NCBI RefSeq assembly: GCF_008831285.2 | Contig: NC_045141.1 | Coordinates: 22,660,742 to 22,724,741, forward strand | Length of the DNA: 64,000 bases | Origin: Nymphaea colorata | Lineage: Eukaryota; Streptophyta; Magnoliopsida; Nymphaeales; Nymphaeaceae | Direction: 5' to 3' | Shown here: one piece after another, positions 36,431 through 49,849 of the stretch | Layout of the letters: each line of letters begins with the position of its first letter | Numbering within the stretch: the first letter of the stretch is position 1 | Made by a program: the position numbers and the translations under genes | The notes under the pieces: model-generated | What the model saw: the letters and a program-made list of their open reading frames with translations, nothing else | Database searches by the model: none | What the model was told of the DNA's origin: nothing

Positions 36431-39400
36431 TCACTTGTCTCCTGCAAACTTGCCCATCATCTTGGCAATGACAGGTGCTACCTTGGGGTTTGATTGGTGC
36501 TTGGCTATGTTAGCTGGATTTGACATCACTGCATAAGAACAAGCAAACTTTGTTTGAGCACATCATACTGAAGTGAGATTTCACATTATGCTTATATGCA
36601 GTTTATGACGCAAAAGCCTTTAACAACAGTGAAAAAAAAAACAATGCATCTCGTCCGATTATTCAATTCAATGTTTTCCTACAAATATGAAATAAAAGAG
36701 AAACTGACTTCTCAAGGGAAAAAAAAGGAGAGCGAATAGTCCTACTGATGACCCAATTGTTTTGCCAACACAACATAAAATTCAGTTACGTTTAGCTCCT
36801 TCAGACACCTTTAAAATAAAATGGGGGAGCATGCATGCATCAACCAAGCATCTTTAGACAGCACAATACCAAGATAAATGTCGAATAGAAACTAACCATC
36901 TTGGAGAGCAGCCATGACCTCTGGGTCTTTAAATGCAGCCATCAATTCAGGGTCCTGCATGCAACAATCAACTCTTGGTTAGTGCCTGGCGATCAAATTA
37001 AGTGGTGCAGTTGACAAGATTTTGTGATATAGCACAGAAACAAAACCAAGAACCACCTACATTCAAAATCTTGCTCATGTCAATATTTGGCATTCCTCCA
37101 GGCATAGCACCGGGGAAACCTCCTGGCATTCCTCCAGGCATAGCACCGGGGAAACCTCCAGGCATTCCACCAGGCATCCCTCCAGGCATGCCACCAGGCA
37201 TCCCTCCAGGCATGCCACCAGTTGGCCTTCTAGGAGAGGACTGCTCTTGCTTCTTTGCTTTTTCATATGCAGCCTGGCAACAAAACAGACCACCAAACAC
37301 ATTCTCAGCAAACAACAAAGCAAATCTCTGTTATTGCTTGAAACTTAACAACTTAATCACCTGTGCTTCGGCTCTGCGACGTTGTCTCTCACGTTCTAGT
37401 CTTCTTTCCTCCCTTTCCTTATGTAAGCGCTCATATTTTCTATGATGTTCTTCAATTTTATGAGCATTAGGTTCAACCTGCAAGTGTCATGCCATAACCA
37501 AAGGAAACCAAATAAAAAACGATATTGAGAACTGAATTGACAAAGAAGTTTATGTTCATAATATTTTTCATCCATAGGCTACATCCTAATAGTTCAACTT
37601 TGATGCAACCATGTCTGATCATTAAACATCATACCTTCTTCAGTGTAGCAGCAATTTCCTCATCATAATCCAATCTTGAAGCAACATGAAGATCCTTAGC
37701 TGCTTCTTCCCACTGACCAAGCATTGCACGTGCCATGCCACGAGATTTGTAGCCTTTAGCAGAATCAGGATTTATCTGAGGAATTATGCTTCATAAATCA
37801 AGTGTACCGTCGTGCTGACATGAAACTAGGAGAAGAGACATATTTGAAACAGATTCTTTTCTGAACTTAAAGGCACAAACAATTGCCATAAATTTTACCT
37901 CCAAAGCTGCATTGGCATCTCGAATTGCAGCATTAGGCTTCTTCATTTTAATGTATACACTAGCTGTTCCAAATCATATATGTTAAGAAGTTTGTATCGA
38001 AACCATCAAAATACAGCAAATTACTAAAAGTAAAAGAACTCAAAGTTACATATATCATTGTAGAATCAGAAAGTAGACTGACCTCTAGTTGCATACATTA
38101 TCGCGGACGTGGGGTTTAATACAATAGCATTTGTCAGGTGATCAATGGCTTCTTCAAGGTTACCTGATAACAGTGAAACAAACAGAAAAAAATACGCTGA
38201 AACTGAATGGGACAGAAATAGGAAACAAGCAGAAACCAGATTGGTATATAATTACCTTCAGAAATCGCCTCCATAGCTTTTGCCTTTGAAATTTGGGATG
38301 CATCACGGCTTTCTTCAGTTACCTCAACAGATGGATCTCCCATCTAGAGAGAATGGTAGAATTAAACAAGCTGAGAACCAACAACTTTGAATACACAAGA
38401 TAAAGAAAACCAAAAATATGCATGTGCAACCTTGTAATAATATGTACAGTTTAAATTCTCACAATGAGGAAATTATTACCTTTTGAGGAGGATCATTGTC
38501 TGGCTCTACAGTTTCACCTTCTAGCTCAATATCTGACTCAACTATTTCAGGCTCTTCTTCATTTTCTTGGACATGAATACCCTCTTCTTCAAGGTCTTGC
38601 ATATCTTCATCACCTTCATCAGGCACTTGGCTTTTCTATTGTAACCAATCAAAAGTATAGTCCTCAGGAAAGAACAAAGATGGACTCCTTTGGTCAAGAT
38701 AAAAAATAGACAATGCATGATTATGACTTAAACATCATTCATATCTACATCGGTCCTTCGGAAGCAGTATCCCAGAACAATGTGTTGATATAAGACCAAG
38801 ATCAGCTTCTCTTTTTGGAAACAGAATAAAAAATGGGTTCAGTTTTTTCAGCAACCTAATAAAAAATCAATATACAACTCTGTAAATGCAGGTTGATATC
38901 TCCATCTAAAGAAAATCCTGGAAAAGCTATTTTGAGTTCTAAAAAATTATCATCGATATAAAACTACCATCACCATTGTTACAAGAAACCACAGTCTAAA
39001 GACTCTAAACAGTGGTTGATTTCAATTCTCTGTTTCTCCAATCCTTCATGTACAGGATGAAAGTTTGTATTCTCACTCTATTAATACAGATGCAAGGAGA
39101 AAATCCAAAAAAAATTCCATATGCATGATCTAGACTAAATACTGAACTACATCACATAAATGATAAACCAAAGTGCTTTCCAAGGCCTCACTCCTTCATC
39201 CTGCTGCAGTGAAGACAATGAATCAAATACAATTCAAAAGAACCAGATTACAATGGAGAAAGTTCCCATGGAAGACTAAGCATTGACGAAAATCTTTTTT
39301 CTTCATGACAGCTCAAACGTATCATCATCAGGCCCTTCCAATGACTCAAAGGCTGGGAACTTTAGAACTAGTCGAGCAATGCCAGTCTCTGGCTATGTAA

Positions 39401-40515
39401 ACACACATTTTCAGTGTTTTTTTATTCATGAATCATTAATGATCTAATCTGACCTCAGTTTCTACAAAGCCAGTTTAATAATGTGACATCAATTCACTAG
39501 AAGTGAGGTCAACAGAAATAGGAATAAATCAAGTTACCGGTGGGGCTGTGGTTCCCTGGTTTCACCAGAAAACTCACCTTAGAGAGGATGAGAGAAGTCT
39601 AGATTCATCCACACGAAAGAGTAGAAGAATGAAGCACATTCTACATAACAACGCAACTACTCATCCCACTACGACTAATTTGATAAGACCAAACAACACC
39701 TATTCATCTAGTTAAAACAAAAAATTCTCCATACACAGATCCTCTAACATCACGCCACTTATGCCACCCATGAAGGTAACAAAATGGGTATGTGATGACC
39801 ACCATTAGAACAACACGATGAAAGCCTTACACAGAACTCACCTCTCAGTAAATCATCCGTGATTGACATTTCCTGAAGAACTTCCGAAGTTATTTTACAA
39901 AGAAGACTCGCAATGCTTTCTTAATAAACAAAAATGACCCGAACACATGAACTGAAACAAGAGAAATATACCATATTGATCAAAAGCACAAAATTTCTTC
40001 TAGACAATGCAGTATCTGCAAACAAATCGCTGCCAGTTTACTATTGTCTCCAACAACAATAGTTTACACAGTTGCATTTTGCCATTAATCCAAGCATTTT
40101 TCTTTTCGAAACACCAACTATAACCACATAAAAAAAAAAAAGCTAACAATGACAGATGCAGTTTTGGCCAAAAAGAAAAAGAACTCACTTCACCATGGGA
40201 CTTGGAAGGTTCTTCATGCCCGTAAGCAGCATCAGGGAGCTTAGCGCCTAGGCTGATCAAAAGAACACCATGTTCCGAAGCAAAAACAAAAAGAGAAATG
40301 ACACAAGTAAAACCAAGAATCACCAACCAATAGAGAGAGGCAGAAAGAAGTGAAGAAGAGAAGAGGGAGGAATGGTGGTATTTGGTGACACAGCCAAAAA
40401 TTTACCTCTCAAGGTAATCCCTGAAGAAAGCGATGGAAGGGTCGCTAAGTATGGCAGGATTGGACCTGCACTGCTCTACGAAGAGCTTCAATTGCTTCAC
40501 CTTCGCCGCATCCAT
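36431..40515 (-). CDS. HIP1: Hsp70-interacting protein Hip (FAM10 family), 11 exons
   Basis: Plant Hip, a cytosolic cochaperone that binds the ATPase domain of Hsp70 and slows ADP release; close from memory to Arabidopsis At4g22670. Exons: 40515-40406, 40252-40189, 38635-38480, 38343-38256, 38163-38083, 37963-37899, 37775-37635, 37477-37361, 37273-37061, 36954-36897, 36528-36431. They total 1191 bases, giving 396 residues with all phases consistent. Domains in order: N-terminal dimerisation region ([20 protein letters not shown]), acidic linker (about 59-105), three TPRs (about 120-225, with [18 protein letters not shown] and [13 protein letters not shown]), charged helix ([12 protein letters not shown]), GGMPGG repeats (about 293-335), and a C-terminal STI1/DP domain ([19 protein letters not shown] to MMGKFAGDK). 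Every domain is present and no break was seen, so it is probably functional. The leader carries a GA run. Confidence 0.95.
37087..37220 (-). repeat. Coding minisatellite for GGMPGG repeats in Hip
   Basis: Twelve- to fifteen-base units encoding GGMP and GGFPGAMP repeat through this stretch of exon 9, including two near-identical 36-base blocks. Family members differ in copy number here, so it is a likely length-variable site. Read on the other strand it gives a proline-rich frame without meaning. Confidence 0.8.
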
Positions 40516-41057
40516 CCCTCTCTCTCTCTCTGTCCTTGTGTCTCGCTCTCGCTCTTTAGGTTTTCAGTTCGTGGGGACGGTGCTTCTAGCACCTTCTACT
40601 GCGTTTCAGTCAAAAGGATACCCTAATTCCAGAAAGGCATGCTAACTATCGGTTATTCACGAAAGGGGGCCTAATGTTCGCCCATGTTTCGCTGTTTTGT
40701 GCAAATAGTTTCTTCATTTTTAGGCGTTCTGCACATGACATCACATTTGGATCACGAGTCGGGTCAATGAGACTCAGGTCCGTGAAGGAAATCCAACACC
40801 CGGGCACGATCTCCCCGAACCTATTTGGATATATCTGACAAGCGGACCGACGGGATCAGACACGTCCGTACGAATGGACCCACCGCATCTCATACTCAAA
40901 CCGTGTCATGAGTCGGAGCTGGTAATGATTTGGATATAATTCGGTTGCTCGATTTGGATCTAAATCTAAATCGTCTGATCAGTGAACTCATTTCCAATTG
41001 GTACTTGGATTCTGGATTCGGTATTACTCATGCTGAAATGGATGTAGATGGATCCAT

Positions 41058-41323
41058 GATCTTGCTAGACACCCAAATCTAACTGCATGTAAAAATTTGA
41101 GATCTGATCTTTTAAATTTATATTCCAAGCAAATCACTCCAAAGAACAACATTTAATTACACGTATCCAATATAAACAATAAATTTCCACGATCTTGCTA
41201 GACACCCAAATCTAACTGCATGTAAAAATTTGAGATCTGATCTTTTAAATTTATATTCCAAGCAAATCACTCTCCAAAGAACAACATTTAATTACACGTA
41301 TCGAATATAAACGATAAATTTGA
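41058..41323. repeat. Two-copy tandem repeat, unit 133 bp
   Basis: The unit beginning GATCTTGCTAGACACCCAAA occurs at 41,058 and again at 41,191. The copies are almost identical (a two-base insertion and a few changes), so the duplication is recent. Confidence 0.85.
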
Positions 41324-42766
41324 AAAAGGGTGGGTAATGGGCCTGCTACCCATTGGATAGTTGGGTACTCGGCCCGTGATGGGTCGGGTTTGAGCTGGTT
41401 AAAATCATTGGGTTGAGCTGGCTCGAGTTAAGTACTGTGAGCCCGAATCCACTTGATATATACTTAAGTCTCAGCATGACGTCCTTACCTATATGCATCA
41501 CTAATGATTGCCTTTGAAACCCCTTGTATATTGTCTATGACTCCTTTAAAAGTTTTTGGCCAAAGGTTTTTGAGATATTAAAATATGAAATGTTAAAAGG
41601 GTTTCAAATGCAATGCAGGTTGACATTCGAATTAGGTACCCGAGGACGACGATTAGATCTAGTCTAATGACTAAAAGAGCCAGGCTTGGGCCACCAGCAA
41701 GGGCTTTGAGTCCATCTAAGTCTAGCTTTGTCGAGCCTTGGGACGGCCTGGCCCAATCCAATGCCCAGTCTTAAGTTCCAGTGACCAAACTTTTAAGGGT
41801 AAGAAAAGGTCAGAGCCAATGTCGAAGTGCCAGCAACAATCAACTCCATCATATTTTCTTGTCCATGCAACTCAAGAATAAAAAGTTTTCTTAAAAAACT
41901 TTTTGAAACAAAAGGATTAACTTCTTGACAAGTTATTAAGACCCTTCTCCTTTACTTGTTCATGGATGAAGCAAGCCTTGATCTTTTCCCTCAATGATTT
42001 TGGTCCAAAATTGGCTAAATTTGCTAGCATTAAGAAAACAAAGGAAAGAAAGTCATCATGTACCTCAATCGATAAACGCAGAACCAGAACCACTTTCCAA
42101 CTTCAACATGAAGATTAGGAGGAAGAAAGGTAGGAATGCCAGTGGATGTTTTGAATTCTAAACGGTTTAGCCCAATTTGGTGAAAAAAAAGAGAGAGACA
42201 AGAACCGATTACAGATGAAGTTAGAATTCGGTGTGCAGATTCACGATTGACAGGGACCTACGAAAAAAAAGTAACTTGAACGGATATAAACATGTTAGAT
42301 GTTACGGTAGTCAAGAATCAAATTAAGTTTTGAACAAAATTTGAATTTGAAGTTGGTGAATGACAGGATCCAGTGAAGATTCAACACCATTCCATACAAA
42401 TGTCAGATCTCTCTTTGGTTGAATTCTAATTTGGATTTGAAAAATAGAGTTCGAGCTAAGTCCATGTGAATTTGATCACATATAATTTAATAAAGTTATA
42501 TATATATATAGGAAAAATCAATGCACCTAGACCATGATGGATGGTTGGACCATACTCAACTCACCATAAACCATTGCAAAAATGTTTTTAGCGACAATTT
42601 GTAAAAATTTTAGCATCTAGCAACATCCAACAAGTGGCATGATTGTGCTACTAGCTTGTATATTCTCTTCTCGTATTTTGTATCTATTTTGTGTCTACGG
42701 TTTGTTTTTGTATTTAGGGAACTTCTTATTTCTAAATTTTATTACATATTTCAATTTTTTTCGGCT

Positions 42767-42769
<3 letters not shown>

Positions 42770-42859
<90 letters not shown>
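42770..42859. repeat. Long (AT)n microsatellite
   Basis: About 45 uninterrupted AT units. The apparent IYIYIY reading frames across it are artefacts. Confidence 0.97.
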
Positions 42860-42862
<3 letters not shown>

Positions 42863-43733
42863 CTCACCGAGGCTGGAAAAGATCCACTTACGCCATGTAG
42901 GCGGCGCCAACTTCGACAACGACGCGCTAGAGAAATTTGCCTGAAATAAATTCGATTCGTTGGCTCATGTAGATCATTTTGTCTTGTACGTCGATAAAGG
43001 AGGGAGTCTATCTCCGGGCAAACTTTATCCCTCGGCCAAAAAGAATGTGCCGTTTATTACAAATTTTTTATTATTTCTAAAAAAGGTTAGAATGTCTCTA
43101 ACTTTTAATTATTTTATATGGTTTTATAACTTTTAATTATTTTAAATGGGTTTTAATTTATAAAAATATATAACAATATTCATCAAAACAATTCAGTCCA
43201 ATAGGCAGCCCATCCCATTTGATTCCGTTTTCACCAAATTGGATCTTGTGGAATTCAGAGTCGGATTCGATCTCAGATATGGTAGGATCCGACTGAGGAT
43301 CCAGATTGACATATAGTTAGATTTGGATTGTTATCAAATTTTAGAATCAGTCCGTGTAAGGATCCAGTCACACATTGAAAACGGTTTATCAGATTCTATA
43401 CTTGATCGGATTTTATTTTCTTTGCCGCAACTGCCTAATCCATTCAGTATTCCGGCCAATAACTAGCAAAATCCGGCCGGTGGACGTTCCCGGAACAGCC
43501 ACCTCCTCTCCCAAATGACCCACACACATCATTCGAAATCACTATCGGAAAATGCATACGACTTCAGTTTAGCAACGGCTCTATCTTGTCTCCTAGAAAC
43601 AGATATCCAATTTCTACTTGAATTATCTTGGCATATCAATTTTTACTTGAATTCTCCTGATCTGCTTCTATGATGCATGTTTGCGCCAAGTTGATGCACA
43701 AACTCTGGTTCTACCTTTATCCACAAGTCAGAC

Positions 43734-43740
43734 TATAAAA
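43734..43740 (+). promoter_or_regulatory. TATA box of the PMEI-type gene
   Basis: TATAAAA lies 46 bases before the annotated ATG. Transcription would start near 43,765, so the leader is unusually short, about 20 bases. Confidence 0.6.
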
Positions 43741-43785
43741 GCCCAACTTGGCACGAAGTTGCCCAAAAAGATTTCTTAACAAGAT

Positions 43786-44391
43786 ATGGCTTCCTTGTGC
43801 ACATCCACACAGTTCTTCTCCCTCATCTTCTTAGCCACACTCGTTTGCTCTTCTGCTTCCACACACAGAAATCTCTTCCAAGTTGCCACAAACAAATTCA
43901 TTCTTAGCTCTTGCCGGGCGACGCGCTTTCCGGCTGCGTGCTACCGCTCACTTGGGTGCCATGCCAGAGAGGTCCAGCGCAGCCCAAGGAGGTTGGCCCA
44001 TGCCGCGCTCTCGGTGAGCCTAGACCAAGCCTTGTCTACATGTGCCCTGATATCTAAGCTGAAAGTGATGAACAAGGGATCAATGACTCATTGGGAGATT
44101 GGAGCCATGGGAGACTGCATTGAGAATGTGGGTGAGTCCATATATCTGACGAAGCAGTCACTCAAGGAGATGGAGGACCTGGGCAGCACCAACTGGGGGA
44201 TGCTGATGAGCGACCTCCAGACTTGGGTAAGCGCCGCCGACACATGTATGGACGGATTTGCTGGCGGCACCATGAATGGCCTTCTGAAGCAGGACATAAG
44301 GTCTAGTATTGAAGGGCTGGCTCAGATGACCAGCAATGCCTTGGACTTCATTAACAGATTATCTAACACTAGACAGGGCACCCTACCATGA
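43786..44391 (+). CDS. Pectin methylesterase / invertase inhibitor family protein
   Basis: A secreted four-helix-bundle inhibitor of the PMEI/C-VIF family, which binds either pectin methylesterases or acid invertases in the wall; the sequence does not tell which. Single exon, 201 residues, normal family size. A signal peptide (FFSLIFLATLVCSSAS) precedes the mature domain. The conserved cysteine pairs are visible: Cys43 and Cys52 (the usual eight-residue gap) in the N-terminal hairpin, and Cys111 and Cys154 joining helices. Further cysteines lie at 58 and 86. Family blocks include ALSTC, ALGDC-like GAMGDC, LQTWVSAADTCMDGF and the final helix ending LTSNALDF-like MTSNALDFINRL. The start codon directly follows the TATA box and begins the signal peptide. 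It is close to the group annotated as 21 kDa protein. Intact. Confidence 0.9.
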   Translation: MASLCTSTQFFSLIFLATLVCSSASTHRNLFQVATNKFILSSCRATRFPAACYRSLGCHAREVQRSPRRLAHAALSVSLDQALSTCALISKLKVMNKGSMTHWEIGAMGDCIENVGESIYLTKQSLKEMEDLGSTNWGMLMSDLQTWVSAADTCMDGFAGGTMNGLLKQDIRSSIEGLAQMTSNALDFINRLSNTRQGTLP

Positions 44392-47300
44392 ATAGTGATT
44401 TGGCTATAGATATACAGATATTGGACTTTGGCTACTGCATAGATTGTTTATTTATATCTTATGTGTCTTTCTTTGATATTGTTGTGCAAATATTGATATC
44501 CTGTGAGGCTTGTACAAGGTTAAGAACTGGGAAGCTCAATTAGATGGGTTTGGAAACTGAATTTAGGGTTTCCCTTTACTTTCTTTCATTTACCAGCTCT
44601 GTTGATGCTTCATATATGCAAAGGATGAACACGGGCTAAGATTATGCGACAAACACAAGGAGTATTTAATTTTCGTTTCTTAATCATTGTCTTAATATGC
44701 CAAATCTGTTATGCCTAATTACTATTAAAATTTGATTAAACAATTTTAGAAAAAAAAGTTACGGACCCATGAAAGATGCTGGAGATGACGTTTATCAGTA
44801 AGTAAGCGAGAGACTTTTGTTTGAGTCCTAGGTCCCGAAGCAGCCCTAGACTTTAGAACAAGAGAAAGGGGGATTTTTCACTATCACAGAAAAATCCAAA
44901 AAATACGAGGAATTGCCTCCTCGTGGAATTAAGGCAAACCTGTAAATGGCAAAATTACATAAATGCTCTTACAAAAGATTAGAAAGCCCAAAAATAAGAG
45001 AAGGCTATTAGCATAGATCAGGTTTTACACTCCAACACTTTTAAGTCGACAAGGAGTCAGGCCCAAGGGAGTAGGTGTAGTTTAACCCGGTTACAGAAAT
45101 TTGCCATAGAAACATATAGTTAGTAGACAGCTTTGGATAAGAAGAAAAAGCTCCTTGCATCTTAAAAAACGAATTGGTAGGGGGCTCCTTGCATGTCATA
45201 TATAAGAACTTCATGATTTGGGTTGAGGCCACCTACTTTGGACAAAGCCCTATAACTTGTCATAAGTGCCTGTTTATTATAGCCCATCACTGTTTCTCCT
45301 CTCTTTTCAAACCAAATATTGAAAATGACATGGCATCATAATTAGGTAGCCTCACTACAAAAGCCTAGAAATGCAGAAACCATATCGATCTGGACCGCGC
45401 AACCTTAGATATAACTTTTCACGAAGTAATGAAAACTGCCAGTGTGAATATGAAGCTTGTGTGCATGCAGCAGCTTGTACATTAGTTCAGTTATCTCCTC
45501 TATCAATCTCTTAAAGTCGGTTCCGGCCTTCCCCCCTTCTTCCCCACAAGACTGCTTCCCAATAGCATGGTAGTTCAAAGGCGGAGGTAGAAATATTTTG
45601 TTGCAGATCAAGCTATAATTTCAAATGCGAGGGATTGGACATTGGCCCCTGCCAGTAACCCCTTGCATCCACCAATGTGGTAGTTGTTGCATCAAGTGCA
45701 GAGAGGACACTTCCTCACCTATGTTCGACTTAGCCTGGATCCAAGCCCATCTAGCGAATCTCACACCTCCGGACCTCATAGAGTATGGCTAGGCTCACAG
45801 AGTTCAACAACTCCCTTACACAAACTCTACGTTGTTTAATTAATATCAAGCATCAATGCTAGATTAGAAAAGGTAAAGTAAACCTTGTGTAAACCAGCAA
45901 TTTAAATTATATTTTTCATCATTCATAAATATCCCTTTGGTATGATATCCCTATTCTGCAATAACGAATTTTGTTCGTATAGGCATTTTGCGCCCCACTG
46001 TTTCCATAGCGGGCTACGGTTTCTGATACTCCACCCAACAAAGCAACATGGCTAAGACAAATGATTTAAATTAAATTCATATATAAAATTTAATTCATGC
46101 TTGATCATCATTCATGATTCTTGTTTAAGTTCCGAACGTATATTTCTGGACATGATCGTTAGTTAGATTTATCATGAGATCAAGCGACCTCAAAGTACGA
46201 AAAGATTTAGAACGCCGGGATGCCCTGATCAAATAGGTGGTTTGATCTAGGAATTAATATAAGAACAAGATACAAAAGAATAACATGTGTGTGTGTGTGC
46301 ATATGAGACAATAAACGAGGATTCTGATATTACGTACACGAAGGGATTACTTTGTATAAAACTCATGTGTTTCACGCATTAATTGTCGCACTTCGATTTT
46401 TTTATTTTGTTCTTGGCCAAATACATGATTGACTTATATTCGATTGACGCATTTGGTCACACCTTATTCTGAACATTGACAAATCTATAGTTCATATTCG
46501 ACTATTAGGACGAATCAATCTTTTTATGTTACTTTAGTCATAGTTATCGATTTACTATAGTTAGGGACTAAATAAAACGAGTTTAGGTTATGTAAGGATT
46601 ATCTGTATAACTTGCTACCAATTCATTCATCGTTCATTTTTTAAAGCTCGGATTAGGTCACTACTGTGGAAGAAAATGTTTTTTTAGTTGTCAGATTTGT
46701 CCCTAAATATCAATTTGGAGCAATTAAAGTTGAAGTTAGGGATAAATTAGTTAATGGAAATATGGCAGAGATGAATGTCAATCGACTAAAGAAACGAAAA
46801 ACGAAATTAACTAGAAAAGACCCTGCAGCAGTTCTGATTCATCGCTGCACTGGATATTTTTGATCCGTTTTTGCCCAGATCAAATCAAGATTCTTAAGCG
46901 CAATGTATCTTTCGTAGGCTTTTGAGGGAACTTGCCCCACATAGAGGGTACGCATTAACCGTTTCATGGAGTATTAGTACTTTCTTGCATTACGATATGA
47001 TGAGCATGCTTCAGTTTTTTTAGGCAAGGTCGAATACATTGATTTGATCCAATTTACCATCTGGATGATGCACCATTTTGACATCCAACTTAAGATGGAC
47101 GGCTGCAAAATTAGATAGTAAATCCAAAATGTCCTAACCATATCCATCCATATTAAAACGGCAGTTTCATAAATAATTCCTAAATTTTCAAGCATTCATT
47201 ACAGTTATTTAATTTTCATCCATCATAATAGCAACTTGCTCAAATAAATTTGGCTAATTGAAATAAAATTTTTATTTTCGGATTCCTCGGTTTGTAGATG

Positions 47301-47639
47301 TGTGTAGATGGATGTAGTACATGCGAAGTTAGTTTTTATTTTGATTATTAAATTGTTTTGCTTATTAAAGGGTATTTCTTTTGGCCGGATTCTCTTTCAT
47401 ATAAATTTTAGTTTACCAAAAAACCCCAAATGACGTGGAAAAATTCGGCGAAGGGTAAAGCGTCAGTGAAGATTCACTAAGGCGACAGAAAACGTAAGTG
47501 AAAGTAGATGAACCGGAAGGATTACTAACGAAATTAACGTGCATCCATCAAGGAAAGCCTATTACTGACGTGTAAGACCCATCAACGAAGACCAACCATG
47601 ACTGACAGGGAAACCGCATAAGACCATGCTATGAACACA

Positions 47640-47689
<50 letters not shown>

Positions 47690-48305
47690 TGTGTTGTAAA
47701 AAAAAGACCCTATTTGGAAAATACGTTGCCCTAAATCTGTAAGTCCCTAGAAAGGAAAAGACACACACACTCTTACCAGGCTGCCAATGTTTGCCTATGT
47801 CGCTGGATGTCGCCGGCTGTCGGCTATGGTAGCTGCCGCCTGCTATTGCAATGGGGAAGCTGTAGGAGCGCAGTGGAAAGCCTAGCGGAAGGTCGACCAT
47901 TAGACTCTTAACTATAGCGTTTAACATTTAAACATATTTCATATCTGACATGAAGGAAGGAACCATACTGAATGAAAGAGCCTACCAGCTTCTAGAGAAA
48001 TAGCCGACATAGGAGGACCATGGAATCGCTGTACCGCCCTTTCTATCACAAAAAAAGGTGAATCTCCAGTGTATTATTTGATACGCGCACACTAATGAAA
48101 TTCATGATAGACTGCCAACATTTTAATAATTTTCTCAATAACCCATGTTCGACTTGAGCCTTTACCTGAATATACACATGAAAATACTGTTTCCTGGTTG
48201 CTATAATTCTTATCATCAGTTATAACTATCGAGACCCGCTATAGAGGCAGAACCCATAGTATTTCAGCTAGATTGCACAAAAACAGGCAGTACTATATAA
48301 TTTAC
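44392..48305. other. Intergenic; no gene recognised
   Basis: Nearly 4 kb of AT-rich sequence. A perfect palindromic AT microsatellite lies at 47,634-47,695. None of the frames resembles a known protein. Confidence 0.45.
47634..47695. repeat. 62-bp palindrome around an (AT)n core
   Basis: AACACATG and CATGTGTT flank the AT run as a perfect inverted repeat, so the whole 62 bases can fold back into one hairpin or cruciform. Confidence 0.9.
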
Positions 48306-49626
48306 CTTCTGCTTGAGGCACAGAAAATGGCTTACCCCCAACAACGTACTTGTTTGCAGTACTAACTGGACCCTGGCTACAGCAATTTGTGTGAAAAGTA
48401 AAATCTGTCAACAAAAGCCATGAGAATGTCATTTGAAGGAATCAGGTATTGGAAGAACAATTCCAAATTTGGGCTTGAAAGAAAAACCAGGAGAATAACC
48501 TCACATTACTGCATCAATAGGTAAAACAAAAATGTTAATACAAGTAGTAGACCAGCTGCTTGTTCATTCTGAAAAAATTTCTATTGTTAAAAGTCCAAAA
48601 TGCAAAGAACGAAGCTTACTCTTTTTCCTGTGCCTTCACACTTTTTAACTAGATTGCTGAAGAATGGTAATGGTGATTGTCAGCGACAATGAGGAACATA
48701 ATGGACGAAAACAATCTGAAAAACACGAAACTGTATGGGGGCTCTCACAGGCTTTGTTGCACGCAAGAAGTTGCTGCATTAGAAGACATGTTTGTGAAGC
48801 TATTGTATGACAAGTCCCTGCATGGTAATGCCACTATGAATGTGAAAATCACCTAGGCATAAATGCAAGTCACCTCATCTAAGCCCTTTACACTTGGGGC
48901 CTGCAAACTGAGATAACTTGAAGCAGGAATGATAGTGAAGTTAAATGTTTCAATGCAACACGATTTCCATTACCTAGTGTAAATAATTAAGTTTTTTTAC
49001 TACAAGAAAATTAATTGCAGATCCTGAGTCCCCAACGGCAGCTAGTGAAATTAATCTGCAGATTCAATATGAAGGGTGTACTACTTATATATAACTTCAG
49101 ATATGGCATTCTCCCGTGTTTATGACGTTATGTGTGTGCACATGAATACTTATTTTGACAAGCAAGTTCGAGTGGATATCCTGAGAAGAGGAATTACTTT
49201 CATTTTCAAGTGCATGCAAATGTATTTCAAGAAAAATAATCACCATTCAATTGATTATTGTGATTCAAACTCAAAACAAAGGACCATTCAATGTTTATAT
49301 AAGTCTACCCAACCAACTCCTTGTAGACATAATGCATGGCAGTACAACCTGCCCATGAATCAGAATCAGAACAAGCAAACTATAAACCTAGCAGTGGACA
49401 GAAAATTACAAAAGAAATGAAGCTGTATAGGAAACAACACTTTCATCATCAACGCTAGAACATTTGACTCTGGAAGGATAAAGCACATTTATTAAGGAGA
49501 AACATACCCTTTAAGTGTATCTTTTCTTGTCAATTCTGCATACTGAATGGGGCCAGCAAGGTTGTTGTTTGTCAAAACCCTACACCAAACGTATACTTGT
49601 AACATTCTTTACAGGATAACTGCTAG

Positions 49627-49772
49627 CCGTAATCTAAAAACATACACCCTTACAAGAACCTTTAACTTTGTCACTTCTCCTAAAGGTTTAGGCACCTTAC
49701 CGTAATCTAAAAACATACACCCTTACAAGAACCTTTAAATTTGTCACTTCTCCTAAAGGTTTAGGCACCTTA
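49627..49772. repeat. 73-bp tandem duplication containing an LRR-like exon end
   Basis: Two head-to-tail copies, 49,627-49,699 and 49,700-49,772, differ at one base or so. Each carries, on the minus strand, the VPKPLGEVT..LKVL coding piece followed by its GTAAGG donor, so the exon end and its splice site were both duplicated. Confidence 0.85.
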
Positions 49773-49849
49773 CCTGTCAGGTTCTTAAAGCTTAGGTTGC
49801 AGCAGGAAAAAAGAAAACATAAGCAGTTACTTGATAAACACCCATTGTC

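Larger units (their letters stand above)
40516..43733. other. Intergenic with tandem and simple repeats
   Basis: Contains the Hip promoter, a tandem duplication at 41,058-41,323, degraded GGGTCGGG-type repeat words at about 41,330-41,460 and 41,680-41,770, and a long AT microsatellite at 42,770-42,859. No gene recognised. Confidence 0.45.

Noticed and set aside
37002-37445. A collagen-like proline-rich plus-strand frame ([12 protein letters not shown])
   Set aside because: Mirror image of the GGMPGG repeat of the Hip gene.
42639-42949. Frames with long IYIYIY strings
   Set aside because: Translation of an AT microsatellite.
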